Source: Homalodisca vitripennis
Lineage: Eukaryota > Arthropoda > Insecta > Hemiptera > Cicadellidae
Length of the DNA stretch: 64,000 bases
Assembly: GCF_021130785.1 (NCBI RefSeq)
Contig: NC_060215.1
Location: 72,802,001-72,866,000 of the forward strand
Direction of reading: 5' to 3'
In this document: piece after piece, positions 46,899-59,091 of the stretch
How positions within the stretch are numbered: the stretch's first letter is position 1
Layout: every line of letters starts with the position of its first letter
Notes under the pieces: generated by a model
Told to the model about the DNA's origin: nothing
Databases searched by the model: none
The model's input: only the letters and a program-made list of their open reading frames with translations
Made by a program: the position numbers and the translations under genes

Positions 46899-47625
46899 TT
46901 GTATGTTGTCGATAACTTCCAATTACTGTATATTTAGTTACAGTTGGAAATTTGTTTTAATTGTAGTTTATAACAAGATTGTATATTTTATTCATATCAC
47001 ATAATTAAAATTGTATAATTTCGACAATACATATTTATGAATTTGTCTGGTAATTATTAATAAGAAACTGATTTATTAATTCTGGCCATTATTAGTTATG
47101 TCACTAATGAATTTTATATGTTTTGAGGACAGATTATGAAGAATAAAGGTTGTTGCAAATAATTTTAAAGGCTTCAAATGATATAACATAATTACATTCA
47201 AACAAGCCAAAGAAAAATTGTGCAAATTTTAATTTTTTCTATTACTTAAAATGAATTTTATATTTTTTTATATAGAGCGCTTACCAAATACTTTAAAACT
47301 ATAACTAATTTTTGACTTTTAAAATATTTTAAACTAGAAAAAAATTTAGGAGTGAGAATAATATGGTTTTAAAAACAATGTGTATAAACATGAATATTAT
47401 AATTACGCTATTGACTGCTAGAATCGTCTTTAAGGTAAATACATTAATATAGTAATTATTAAACCATTTCAATTTTCATATCATATAAAAAGAGATTGAC
47501 ATTTTCAATTAAAAAAGGAGACAGAAACTCTAAATCGATTAGGTCATGAACATGCTGGGATATTGAACTGTAACTTATGTGTATTTTGTACCTTCAGTAA
47601 TAATCTGCGTTTGGGTGTTTTACAG
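46899..47625. other. Intron, nothing recognised
   Basis: AT-rich remainder of the intron to the acceptor ttttacag of exon 7. Confidence 0.6.
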
Positions 47626-47730
47626 CAATGGTACACTGCACAAATACAACTGCTGTGCAACTGGTTGTCTGAGCGGCTGGACCACTCTCTACATGTCTAC
47701 CAGTGTACCTGCCTTGCTCACATTGTTAAG
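47626..47730 (+). CDS. Caps: CAPS/CADPS exon 7 of 8 seen (MUN region)
   Basis: Phase 0 exon of 35 codons after acceptor ttttacag. It encodes QWYTAQIQLLCNWLSERLDH and SLHVYQCTCLAHIVK, ending at donor gtacaa. The (Q/T)WY......(L/I)C.WL(S/T)(E/D)R.D..LH.YQ...L..(I/M)VK pattern is the CADPS C-terminal MUN segment. Upstream frames through 47563 are open but lack similarity. The downstream intron contains a Tigger pseudogene in the same orientation as CAPS. Confidence 0.95.
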
Positions 47731-48099
47731 GTACAACCTACATTCTTCTAGTTTCCAAACATGAAAAAATTCATTATTTTTAAAGTTGAATGTTAAAAAT
47801 AGATTAAAAAACACACATAACCTCATTTGTGGACAAAACAAATCCTAGTTACTTCTGTGGGCGCTGTGGGCTCTTGTGCATGCCTACCACTTGTTCCTTC
47901 ACATTGCTGGTATCGGTTATATTGTTGTAAATCATTGAAAAGTTCATATTCATTGATAAACAAACTGTATCAATAAAAATCGCATGATATATCAGCAGTA
48001 TGATTTATAGGATCTATATTATCTTCATCACCATGCCACTGAACACGCAGTGCCGCTCATGGATTAGTTCCTCTGGTGACATAAAAAACCAGCACGAGT
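47731..48099. other. Intron start, nothing recognised
   Basis: AT-rich sequence between exon 7 and the Tigger element. No left Tigger terminus was found here. Confidence 0.5.
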
Positions 48100-50249
48100 G
48101 GTGGAGTTGGATAGGCCTTGATAGGTCAAACAGAAGTGCATGCATGCGATCGGCACAGTCCGCCATTCCATTACAGAATACTGTTACATAAAGTACTGTT
48201 CCACTTCCACCTAACCAACTTTGTGTCACTGAAATCAGTGTTGTTTTAACCTGTGTGCTATTGTTCGTTGTGCTGCATTATTTCTAGCAATGTCGGCAAA
48301 ACATAAACTTGTTGTTCTCAGATTATCTGATAAACTTAAAATTGTAGATCCATTAATAAGAGGCACAATTAGATCAATCTTAGCTCGAGAGTTTGGTGTA
48401 GGGAATTCAACAATAACTGACAAAAAAAGAACAGTGAATCTATCACAAAATTTGTGTGTGTAGTAGACAGTGAAGATGGCAGCTTGCATAGGAAAACTAT
48501 GAAAACTGCAGAAAATCAGGACTTAAAAACTGCAGTTTACACATGATTCATGCAGGTAAGAGGCCAAAGCCAACCCAAAAGTGGTCCTTTGATTTGCGAA
48601 GAAGCATTGGAAATCAACAAAAAAGTAGGGGGTAGCGACGATTTTAGAGCTTCCACTGGTTGGCTGAAGCGATTTAAATCTAGGCATTGGATGAGAGAGA
48701 TAGACATTCGGGGGGAAAAGCTGTCAGCTGACACTGATAGTGCTGAAAATTTAAAGAAATGTTTAAGAGTTTGCTTGTTCACGAAGGATATAAGGACAGT
48801 AACGTCTACAATGTAGACGAAACTGGATTATATTGGAAGAAAATGCCAACCCAATCCCTTTGTTTCTAAAAAAGAAATGGTAGTGCCTGGATTTAAAGCC
48901 AGCAAGTCCTGCTTAACAGCTATGGTATGCGGAAACAACACAGATGCACATAGGCTACCTTTGCTGCACATTGGAAAATCTTTGAATCCACGATGCTTTA
49001 AAGGAATAAAACAACTCTACAAAAACCAAAAAACTCATGGATGTATATTAAAATATTGATTGAGTGGTATGGCAGTGTACTCGTCCCAGAGGTTAAAAAA
49101 CATCAGATGAAAACTGGGGATACTGGAAATGGGCTATTGGTAACTGATAACGCTCCAAGTCATCCCTCAAACTTTTCAGTTGACAGAGAAGATGGAAAGT
49201 TTAAGGTGATTTTTTTGCCACCAAATGTTACCTCAATCCTTCAACCCATGGACCAGGGAGTGATTGAGGCCTCCAAGCGTTACTACAGAAAAGCATTGCT
49301 TCGTAGCGTACTAATTGACCAAGAAGAAAATAAAACACTCCTTGAAATCTATAAAGATAACCTAAAGGGTGCTGTTTACATGGCTGCAGAATTGTGGGCT
49401 AATGTCAAAGAGGCTACCCTGAAAAAAGCCTGGAACAAGCTTTACCCAACATTTAACTCTGAAACTAGGCCTTCACCTGAAGAACCAAGAAATGATACCT
49501 TTGTTTCAGAAATGGTTGAGCTGTTGAAAGAGTCTTCAGGACTTGAAGAATGTGACCAAAAACATTTATGAGTGTCTAGAGTGTGATGAGGATGATCCTG
49601 GCTATGAACTCTTGACAGATGATGACATAATAGCTCAGGTACAAGAGCCTAAAGATGACATTTATAAAGACGATGATCAAGATGATGACGTCTCGGTTGA
49701 AAAAGGTCTGACCAATGAAGAAGCCTTCCAGTGCTTTGAGACTGACATTAAATGGTTTGAACAGCACGATGAATGTGATTCTGTGCAGCTGCTGTCTTTA
49801 AAACGCATATGAGATATAGCGGCAAAAAAACGGGTCTCAAAGCTTAAGCAAACAAAACATGTTCAACTTTTTATTTTAAGTTAATTTTGTACTGTTTTAT
49901 CATATGTATCTAATTTTGGGTTGATTTTGTACTGTTCCTTTTTTATCTTATTTTAAGTAAATGTTTTACTGTTTCTACAATATCTTAGTCACTGAGCCAA
50001 AATTGTATTTACTGTATGTGCAGTCCCTACTTTATGTGTTACCTTCACATAATATTTTATTCTTTGTGTGATATTAAAAGGTGCTATTGTGTTTTCTAGT
50101 CCAAAAACCTGTTTTTTTTGCTGTCCCACCCATTCCCCTACCCTCAACAAAAAACTAGACATTTTTTACAGTGATTTTCTACTATCCGAAAAATCAGTTA
50201 TCCAAAAACCCCCTTGCACCAATTGTTTCGGATAATCAACGTTCTACTG
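48100..50249 (+). mobile_element. Tigger/pogo-type DNA transposon, left end not found
   Basis: The right terminus is clear. 50184-50249 ends gataatcaacgttctactg followed by TA, the reverse complement of a cagtagaacgttgattatc start typical of Tigger elements. Reading left, the element holds a decayed transposase (48290-49812) and a 3' UTR. I could not find the matching left terminus, so the left border is approximate and the 5' end may be deleted. Confidence 0.8.
48290..49812 (+). pseudogene. Tigger (pogo family) transposase pseudogene
   Basis: The ATG at 48290 opens MSAKHKLVVLRLSDKLKIVD, then ILAREFGVGNSTITD, a CENP-B/psq-type helix-turn-helix. Next comes the CENP-B-like second DNA-binding part (GPLICEEALEINKKVGG, RASTGWLKRFKSRH). 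The DDE catalytic domain follows: NVYNVDETGLYWKKMP (first Asp), LLVTDNAPSHP (second Asp) and LQPMDQGVIEASKRYY (third Asp), 34 residues after the second. All three catalytic Asp are kept, but the frame is broken near 48430 (shift), 48544 (TGA), 48815 and 48870 (shift/stop), and again near 49555. The acidic tail (DDDIIAQVQ..., DDDQDDD) is normal for Tigger. Inactive. Confidence 0.88.
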
Positions 50250-51569
50250 TACTCCCAATTATCAGTAAAATATCACTCTTTGAAAAGAAAGGAAGGATAA
50301 GATGGCCATGATGGCTCAACAATTATATGCATAATGTTTTTATTATATTAAACGTGAATCCACTCATCCTTACTCCTCAGTGATCTCTCCACAGATTAAT
50401 AGTTCAGAGACCCAAGCATGCAGCACTTATGACAAATGATTTTAGTGTAAGGATAATTTACACTGTTAGCTCATGTCATTTTCACGTTCTGTAAAAGTTT
50501 TTCTTCATTAAAAGTATCTATGGTTGGTAGGTAGTACATGTAATTATCGAATAATAATTGAAACTAAGAAACATTATGTATTTTTAGTAATAATGTTTCA
50601 GACTGCTACAGAAAAGAGATTCCTGGTTAGTGTGTGGCATTTAGGTATATTCTAGGATATTACTTCATATCTGTGATCAGTATAGTAAGTTTTATCTGAA
50701 TATTAATCAGTCCGACTCTGTATACTTTACTATTAATGAGTAAGTCTGCAGAAGGTATACTAGACCACAAAATTTGTGGAGGCACCCATGGTTACACACA
50801 CCTGTTCCATTGGGCTGTTTGTAACAAATGTAATAATGTCCAGGAAGATTGATTACATCATATTTGGTGGAGTTAATGTCAGATAGTATGAATCTAAACC
50901 TGAATAAGAAGACGAAAACATACTATAGTAGAAGAGATGTTCAGGGCACTTAATATAACTCTATTTGCGTAGTCTTGAATATCTAGTCTATACAATGTTT
51001 TAATATATGTTGAATCAATCTTAAAATCACTATTTTTGGCAATACAATTGGACTTTCAATTCCTTAAATTTTGAAGGTATCCAGTTTGGAAAAATATACA
51101 TGAAACATAAATTCTGAAGTGTGTGCTACCTCTTTTCCCAACTACTTTGTCTTGCAAATCATATTTCCTTTGCATTATATGAGGGAAAAGAATGTGGGGA
51201 ATTGCTACAGATTTTCTCTTATTATTAAAAATTAATCTTAAATATTAAAATAATCTTAGTATTTATTTTAATATATTCTTATTATTTAAAAATTTCAGCC
51301 AAGTATTCTACAGAGCATTAATTGAAATTGGAATTTTCAAAAATCTTTACAATTTTTCAAAATAATCTTCAAGTCATTTGTGATAGTGGGTTCATATTCT
51401 TCAGAAATATTGACCAGCCAGCATGGCTTCAGTGATAACCTTATATAATAAAAACAACAATAATGTGATCTAGCTTTCTTTACAAGTTGACAATAATAAC
51501 AAATTTCTTATATGAAGTTATTTTATAATGTTATAAATTTTACTTACAATTCTTTTCATTCATTTTCAG
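50250..51569. other. Intron end, nothing firm
   Basis: AT-rich, ending in a strong pyrimidine-rich acceptor (ttttcattcattttcag). Some less AT-rich sequence at 50700-51100 is unclassified. Confidence 0.5.
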
Positions 51570-51716
51570 AAACTGTACTCAGATTTTGAGCTTCATGGTG
51601 TGACCGAAGATAAACTACTATCAAAAACATATCAAACAGTTTCTCAAAGAATGCAGACTGAAGAAGCCACGTGTGCACTTACAGAGAGCTCTGTCAGAGA
51701 TCAAGATTCAGAGTAA
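51570..51716 (+). CDS. Caps: CAPS/CADPS exon 8 of 8 seen, probable C-terminus
   Basis: Phase 0 exon after a strong acceptor. It encodes KLYSDFELHGVTEDKLLSKT, YQTVSQRMQTEEATCALTES and SVRDQDSE, then TAA at 51714-51716. The K.Y.(D/E)F.L.GV......SKTY.T(V/I)..R...EEAT pattern is the C-terminal end of CADPS proteins, which normally finish within a few tens of residues in an acidic Ser/Asp/Glu tail. Thus DQDSE-stop is a plausible end. However, GAG TAA also reads GA|gtaagc, a good donor in phase 2, so an additional acidic terminal exon is possible. AATAAA signals follow at 51763, 52255 and 52288. Confidence 0.9.
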   Translation, partial: KLYSDFELHGVTEDKLLSKTYQTVSQRMQTEEATCALTESSVRDQDSE

Positions 51717-54700
51717 GCAATCAATAGAAATTTTTTATTGCAAACAACACTTTTTATACTGAAATAAAAGATTATGTAGAATCACTGGAGTAATGTAGTT
51801 TTCCACACATAGAGTAATTTTTTTTCTTCAGTAGTGTATTTGTCGGAATGTCATTTAGTAATTTTTTGCTTATGCTTTCGTATTGTACGCCATTGAAGGC
51901 TTTTGAGTAGATTCTTATTTGCTTGGTAAAACATCTGATGTGATGGGTTTCAAAATTATCACAATGATTAAATCTTGATTTCGAGTCAATGCTATGTTTA
52001 TAACATTAATGTGATTATTTTACATATTTAAATGTTTATCTAACAAATGTATTGTCAAAGCAATATTCAAATTGATTTTGAATTAGTAACCAAATATATT
52101 TAATGTGATGTTTTATTTACTTTCTTTTAATAATTACATTACACTTGAAACCATCTATTAAATTAAATTTTTAAAATTATTGTGTGTCAGTCAGTTTCTG
52201 GTGAGTGCTCGTTTATATTGAACAAATTGAAAGTGCAAAACTGTTTGTTATTTTAATAAAGTACACCTGGATGTTGTTCTCATGCCTAATAAAGTCTATG
52301 AGTGCCCACAAAATAATTTTTATGAGTTGTATGAATGATGTTTCTAATGACACAGCGCTGGTTACCAAATAATTATATTTTTAATGTTTCAAACCTTTCT
52401 ACTGAAAATTTAATTTCTCAATTGGAGGAGGGTGTATCATCAAGTTGCCTTTAAAAAATAGGGAAACCCATTCCTTAGTGTCTTTTCAAATTTGTGTATG
52501 CGTGTTTATCCAGCTCAATTATTCATCAACAGCCTGAGTTGTTTTAACTTAAAATCTGTTTATTTATTTTATAAATTGAAATCTTACAAAATAAATTCTG
52601 AGATCAATGTATTATTTTTATCATCTCTTTTTAAAATATATGTATGAGAGAACTAGCAAGGATAATTTGGGTAAAAAGGATAGGATTTTTGGTAAGTATA
52701 AACTATAAGAAGTTGCTGTTGCAAATTTCATTATTTTGGACAGATCACATGGTTAATTTATTCCATGTATTAGGGTATGATAATCACATTTCGTTTAATA
52801 AACTCATACTTTCTTATATTAGGATTATAACAGGAAAGAACCAGGACAACTTCATTCATTTTATAACCCCTAATAAGTCATAACAGAGACACTAACCTTT
52901 TTCATTAAAAATAATTGGATATCTTTTCCTGATTATAGTTTGAAGTAATATTTTTAAACTATGAAGAATATTTAATGATACTTGAAGGGGGTCTGTGATG
53001 AACATGCATTGTGACAGACATTCTAGAATACAACTTCATGGATTGGAATTTAAAATGTAAAGTTATGAAAATATAATATAATACTTTCATTATTAAAATC
53101 GTTAACCCCTGTAATTTGGCACATTAGATTAATGGAGTGATATGTTCTTTATGCAGTTGCCAACATAATAATACACAGGATTGTTGTAGACATTTAATAT
53201 TGTTATGTGTTTGCTAGGCATTCTTTCCGCTATCCTGATAATTATGTTTTTACACAGCAGTTGTTGCGCCTTATCACATGGTTCTAGCAAATTCCAAAAG
53301 TGTTGGCTATGGCCAGCTGGTGTATGAAGATGATATTCCGCTGTTTTGTGGTGATATTTCTTGTTGGTATTTTGCGGCTTGCATTAATTTTTAGTTTAAG
53401 GTGTTGATTTTGACTCTTGTCCTCTGTTATGTTATATCAGTAATGTTTTTAAAATCTTTTAACCTTATGCTTGTTTGTGTTTTATTTTTCCACATCTGAA
53501 AAAAGAGCAAATAACAGTCCTTTAATAGTTTTGTTTTTGCTGTAAAACATTTAACAATGTTGAATGTCTGTAACAATCCTTTCATAATTTCAAATCATCG
53601 ATCATTGTCAGTCACAAGTTTCAAACAAAAACATCAGATAAGCAATATAATATACTCTTATAGTTGAAATATATTAAAATGTTAACATACACTTCAGTTA
53701 TAAAATTATAATGTTTCAAATAAAAATAATATCCCACATTAATTAGTTAAATTAAGAGCTAGCCTTTTGAGTACAAATAAGTAGGCATAATTCTGAAGCC
53801 AAAATGAAAGAAAAATGTTTTCAAATTTGACATAGGTCTTATGGAGCAAATCTCAATGTTGTATCAATACTGTTGGCTCTTAAAACTGAAATACAGTTAA
53901 CATTAATCATCTGGAAGACTGGGGTGTTGCTGGAATATTACAACTTTTTATTTAATAACTTATACTAATAAGAGTCATTTCAAATAACACACATTCATTA
54001 ACTACCTCTTCAAAGTATTCTTATCCACTTGCAATCGCATTTGATTTCACCTATAACTTATTTCTTTATGATTGCTTAGACAACAGGCATATGCATATCA
54101 GTTGTACTGACATACAGGTAATAAATAGAAAACATCATAGATTGTATGGTTGTGTTATAGTAAATCGTGCTCCTGTTATTGTAAATTCCAACTAATCCTT
54201 CCACTTCAAAATTGTATAGTTTGTTTTGTGGTGATTCACGTCACTTCCAATGATCCTTTCTTTGTGAAAATGAAACAAGACAACAATGTAGGTAGGACAT
54301 GCCAATTTTGGCTCATGTTTTATCTGTGGTGTTGTAAACTATAATAGGTAGTGTTGCGATGATGACTCATACCACTTCAGGTTGATGCTTCTGCTTTAGG
54401 ATTTTGAACATAGAATTAATGTGGATAGTGTTGTGATGATTCTGACTAATTATATTTGATGTTTCCGATGCAAAATTGTAACATTAAAACAGAGTGATTA
54501 GAGTTTTGAGGACTCAATTAGCTTCTGGTTGGTGTTTCTACAAGTTTGTATTATAAAGGCGATATGGATTCTGTGATAGTCATTTTGGATTGACTCTTTG
54601 GATGTTGGATTTGTAATATAAAGCAGGTGGTTGTGTTTAATATCTCATACCATCTCACTCACCCCATTACATCACCGTCCTTCTGAATGAAAAGTAAATA

Positions 54701-56479
54701 TCTGTCATAATGTACATGCCACTTTTACATTCTGTGAAAATTTGACTTCCATTGATTTCCAGACCATTTAAAATAACATATCCTCTGCATATTTCCATTT
54801 AATATGTGCGGTAACCTCAGTCTCTGCTCTAGACAACAGTGGCATTTGACAAGATTTTGTAAAGCATAAAGCAAGAATCATTGTCATTTGAAACTCAAGC
54901 AATCCACATAGCCATAGTCAAGTGTCTCCTGGATTTTGAAAGAACACTGTGTATGTTTTCCAACGAGATCAACTTGTAATCTATCAGACATCAAGACCTA
55001 GCATGATATAACTTTCTTGATCTTACAGCCCATAATAAAAAAAGAATGAGAAGTAGTTATAAATGTGATTGATTTCAACTCAGCTTAGGAGCCTGGGTAC
55101 AATCCTGAATTAGCAACAATATTCTCAGAGTGATCGCTTCTAAATCATACTCCACATTGCTTTTCTTATACATAACCTGATCCAGGCAGAAGAAAATCCT
55201 AAAGCTTAGAATTTCCCAAAGAGATAAAAGAGACATTTTGTGACTGTATTGATGTGGAGAGTTGCAATTACAGAATATCTTTTCAAGAAAACTGTAGAGT
55301 ATTATTTTATGACACTAACAACAGTAACTGGTAAAATTAGAGAGAGTTAAGGGTTCCTCCCAAAGCTAGGTTTTCATTGTTTTTTTAGAAGTTGGTTGGT
55401 ATATTCAGGGTACTTTAAACATTCTAGAATGCTCCCATCTACAGCAATCCAGTTTAGACACAGTGTTTTTCATAATTACAGTTTTCTCATGTGCTTATTT
55501 AAAAGTTCTGCCAGATCATATTCTGTATTTTTATATTGTCAGTTTTCATCAGAAGTGTATCATACTCTTTATAAAGTGTTAAAAGGCTAAATAATGTGAA
55601 TGGCTTTAAACTATAAATAACTGTTACAATTGCCTAAAATAAGCAGAATAGGGGGCCAGTTTCTGAGGGACGAACAAACTTTATGGAACAGCCTTTGAAG
55701 AAATATTTCTTTATTGTTCCAACTGTTTCGAGAGAATTTGTAAGTTTGCTTCAATTGGTCCAATTTGGTTCATTTGGTCCACTAGTTAGACATCCTGGGA
55801 TAGAGAAAACAAACATTGATGGATAAAACTATCAGGTATACTCATAACAAAAAGGTTTAGTTTTGTCTTACTTTTCAGAAAATATTGCTTCCCCTTCTTG
55901 TTTAACTCCTTTTCGTCCATAAACTTGGGGAATTTTCTTCTGAACAGTCATTATTCCTGACTGAATATTCTGTGGGTAGGACATATTTTTGAGTAATCTT
56001 CAAAGTTACAAAAGAAATGTCTTATTTCATATAACGTTAAATGCAGCAACCCTATTCACACTAGTGCCTTTTAATGCCTTTTGGCTGTTGCTGCTTAATT
56101 ATTTCAGGATTACATCTATTTACAAATAAAGTCAATTTTTCAGCAGTCAGATATTTGTTAAAGCCTTTTAAATTTGGGTTTCAATCAAATATCTAAAAAT
56201 AAGATAGATTTTAACTGTCACACCATAAAAAAAGTTTACAAAGGTTTAGGATATACAATACTCATCTAAATTCCATTCTACTTCACTTGGTTCAATTTTG
56301 TAGGGTTTATTCTGTTGTTCTGAAGCTTCTTCTTACTTTTCCTGTTTGTATTTTTTCAATGTGAACAGCATGGATAGTGTTGAGCAAAATGTCTGGAGAA
56401 TATGATCATATTTCCATCTGCCTTCTACATTTTCTCCACATCTGCATAGCAAAAAATGATAAAGTTAAAGATCTAGCAT
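51717..56479. other. CAPS 3' UTR and/or downstream intergenic sequence
   Basis: If TAA at 51714 is used, the 3' UTR begins here; polyadenylation signals AATAAA lie at 51763-51768, 52255-52260 and 52288-52293. The rest of this AT-rich 4.7 kb shows no supported exon, RNA gene or transposon end. The ORFs at 52644, 54150 and 55396 are unsupported. Confidence 0.45.
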
Positions 56480-56720
56480 TCTTTTGTTTAAAGTTTGTTA
56501 TTAACGATGAAAGGTTTGAAAAGATAACAGGATTTTGGACAATTGTCATTGTTATATTTTACAAAAGGTATAACACAACTTTTCAAGGATTGGAATCTAT
56601 CCTCTTCGTCAGGTGGGGGAAGTATTAATACATACAAAAATAAAGTCCCAAACACAAGTCACAAGTATGAGAATCACAATCACACATCACATCAGCACAG
56701 GCGAAAGCATGCACTTTCAA
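56480..56720 (-). mobile_element. Penelope-like element end, second copy
   Basis: On the minus strand CCTGACGAAGAGGATAG, a short loop and ATCCTTGAAAAG form the CTGANGA-stem-GAAA layout. They are followed at similar distances by TTTTGTAAAATATAACAATG and a TTGTCCAAAATCCTG block, as in 41880-42120. The GAAA here is intact. No reverse transcriptase frame is attached. Confidence 0.45.
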
Positions 56721-57351
56721 CAGCTGCATAAAACACATTCAGTAAACTTTCCATGTTTTGTAAACCTGAAAATACAGAATGAGATATTCTCTGTCTAATA
56801 AGTGTATAGACTACATGAAATAGTTCCAAGTGAAGTAGCTTGATCCTATAGACATACTAAACCCTGACTTTTATGTCAAATCATGTTGAGAGGTTAAGCA
56901 GAAGGACAAGTACACTATATTCTTCCCCTATATTGTAATAATCAAAATATCCCTTGTTATTTCCAACAAAATTTATTTAATAAGCAGCTGTAGCTACACA
57001 TGATACTGAGTTATTCCCTTTATTTTTCATTATACATCACAACAATATCTTTATTATAACTGTAATAAATGCTGTTTTGTGTTTACCGTTCTTATTTATA
57101 AACAGGTAGTTTCATTTGCAATAAAAAATAATGTGAAACCCAAGAATGTGGGGCAGGACTTAAAGCTAATTTCTCCATAAATTCCAGTAAATTGTTTACC
57201 AACAAATGTTTTGTTCTTAAACATCTTAAAAAAGGGTGAATTAGCATTAAAAATGTCTGTACGGGTGAAACTACTAAGTATTGGTGACTAAAAAATAGAG
57301 GTTGTTATTTTCTTCATCCAAACCATCTTAAAATAATAACAATTTTATTAT

Positions 57352-57450
57352 TTAATCTTTTGGGGTCCATAGGTGAACTCAGTCCGACATTGCTATCTCG
57401 GCCATACCGGTCCAAGGCCGGACTCAGTCCGACATCTGTTGCAACATGAA
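57352..57450. repeat. GC-rich segment with a direct repeat
   Basis: actcagtccgacatt and actcagtccgacatct occur 46 bp apart within a GC-rich patch (cggccataccggtccaaggc) in AT-rich DNA. A TTAA lies just upstream, followed by tcttttggggtccatag, which could be one end of a piggyBac-type element, but no partner end was found. Confidence 0.5.
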
Positions 57451-57539
57451 TATCTAACCAAAGAAAGTCATTCGGACTCATATTTGTTTGATGTAAGATC
57501 TCTGTAGACCTTGTGAAAGGTTTTTAAATAACCAGACAC

Positions 57540-58020
57540 AAGTTACAGTTAGTTAAGCGTTATGTGACCATACTTCATTAACACACACTTTTTGTGTATG
57601 GTCACTAAGGATTTAGGAAATGAAAGTGGAACTCCTTGCACACCGTAATATTTTAACTTCATAATAAGATCATTATGACTTTATACAGTAAAATGCCTTA
57701 CTCAGGTCACACAGAGTGGTCCAAGCAAAGGTTTTATGTTCAAAAGCTGTGAGAACATCACTTACTATTTGCTCTATTTCCTCAACATAAGATTTACCTT
57801 TTTATAATCCTTACTGAGTCATAAAAAGAATTCTATTGGTTTCAAGGAAACTACTTAGGTGGTCATATACTAAAACTTCAATAACTTTAGACTACACTAG
57901 AATCAATGAGATATGTATATAGCTCCAGGTCTATCTTAGACCATTTTTATAAATAGGACAGACCTTTGAACATTTTTAAATTGTTGAAATACTCCTTTGT
58001 TAAAACAAAGGTTTATATAA
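57540..58020 (-). pseudogene. Degenerate LINE reverse transcriptase fragment
   Basis: Minus-strand frames give VRPIYKNG, SKVIEVLVYDHLSSFLE then TNRILF, SYVEEIEQIVSDVLTAFEH, FAWTTLCDLSKAFY and KLKYYGVQGVPLSFPKS. These are consecutive RT blocks of the CR1/jockey-like LINEs found elsewhere in the window (compare LCDLSKAFDC at 26921). The catalytic region downstream of the first Asp block is missing, and the Asp of AFD reads Tyr. A 5'- and 3'-truncated dead copy. Confidence 0.7.
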
Positions 58021-59090
58021 TTAGTTAGTTAGGGCATTGCAGTAAGCGGTTGTATTTATTTTTGTCTCTTGCTTCATTTCTTCTATGAACAAGACTCATG
58101 TTTATACTTAAACATATCTTCCATAATCTTGTTGCTTGTTTAGATAATACAGCCTGCTTGACCTTGACTTTGACTGGTGATGTCGTGTGATGCCATTCCA
58201 TTGACTGATGATAGATTGTTGTATTTAATCTCTTTGATTGTTGATTATTCTTGGTTCTTGTGAAAACCCCATATGTCATACCTTATGACAGGGTTTTCTA
58301 AAAGTTGATTACCTTCCTTATAGTATCAGTCAAACAAAAACCAAGAGCACAACCCCTTCTTTTCCTTTGATATTCCTCAGTTAGCAGCCTAGTTACCCAA
58401 CCTGGGAACCAACTCATAACATTGCAAATTTTTAGAAACTGTTTTGTTTAGTTACTAATCACTTCCAGAAATTCTAATGCTAAAGTTGAAGTTGTGTACC
58501 ATGGTCTTCACAAATCTTTTCATCCACTGCATCCATCGATCTCATCTAATCACTGGCCTGATTGAGGGTTCGTTATGTACATTTTTGTGTTTTTTCTAGA
58601 TAGCTTTAAGTACTTAGAAAGCTTGTTACCACTCATCGCATTGGTGCCATACATTATTTATCTGCCAAGAATCTTTTAATGTTCTTACTGTCAGAAAACA
58701 AGCCACTAAAAGTATTTCACAATCGTGTTGATCAATTATTTTAAACTGACAACATTCTGCAATAATATTGATACAATTGGTGTAATATATGTACAAGGTA
58801 TGCTGGGAGTCACTGTACATTGAAGTTTCAATACATGCGTGAAATTCGATTACTTACAGCGATTCGGGCCTTACAAAGAATATTTTTTACATTAAAATGT
58901 GTTTAACTGAATATTTAGAGAAAAACACATTTTTCATATTTCAGAAATGTACTTTGACTTTAATACAATAAACAAGATGTTAAATTTTTTTCAAGAAGTG
59001 TTTTTATATTAAAAATTGGAAATAGGTAATGCTCCTAAACAATCTGTAACTCCTTGTTCTACTGATTGGAAGCATGGCTAATATACAGGG
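58021..59090. other. Non-coding, nothing firm
   Basis: An 84-codon minus-strand ORF (58025-58279) adjoins the LINE fragment and could be its linker region, but I see no motif that proves it. The rest is AT-rich without features. Confidence 0.4.
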
Positions 59091-59091
59091 T

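Noticed and set aside
48014..48229. 71-codon minus-strand ORF and other ORFs overlapping the Tigger element
   Set aside because: Antisense or out-of-frame shadows of the transposon sequence.
56377..56628. 83-codon ORF as a last CAPS exon
   Set aside because: The frame after gaacag could continue from exon 8 in phase, but the peptide is not acidic, the pyrimidine tract is displaced and the region overlaps the Penelope-like repeat.
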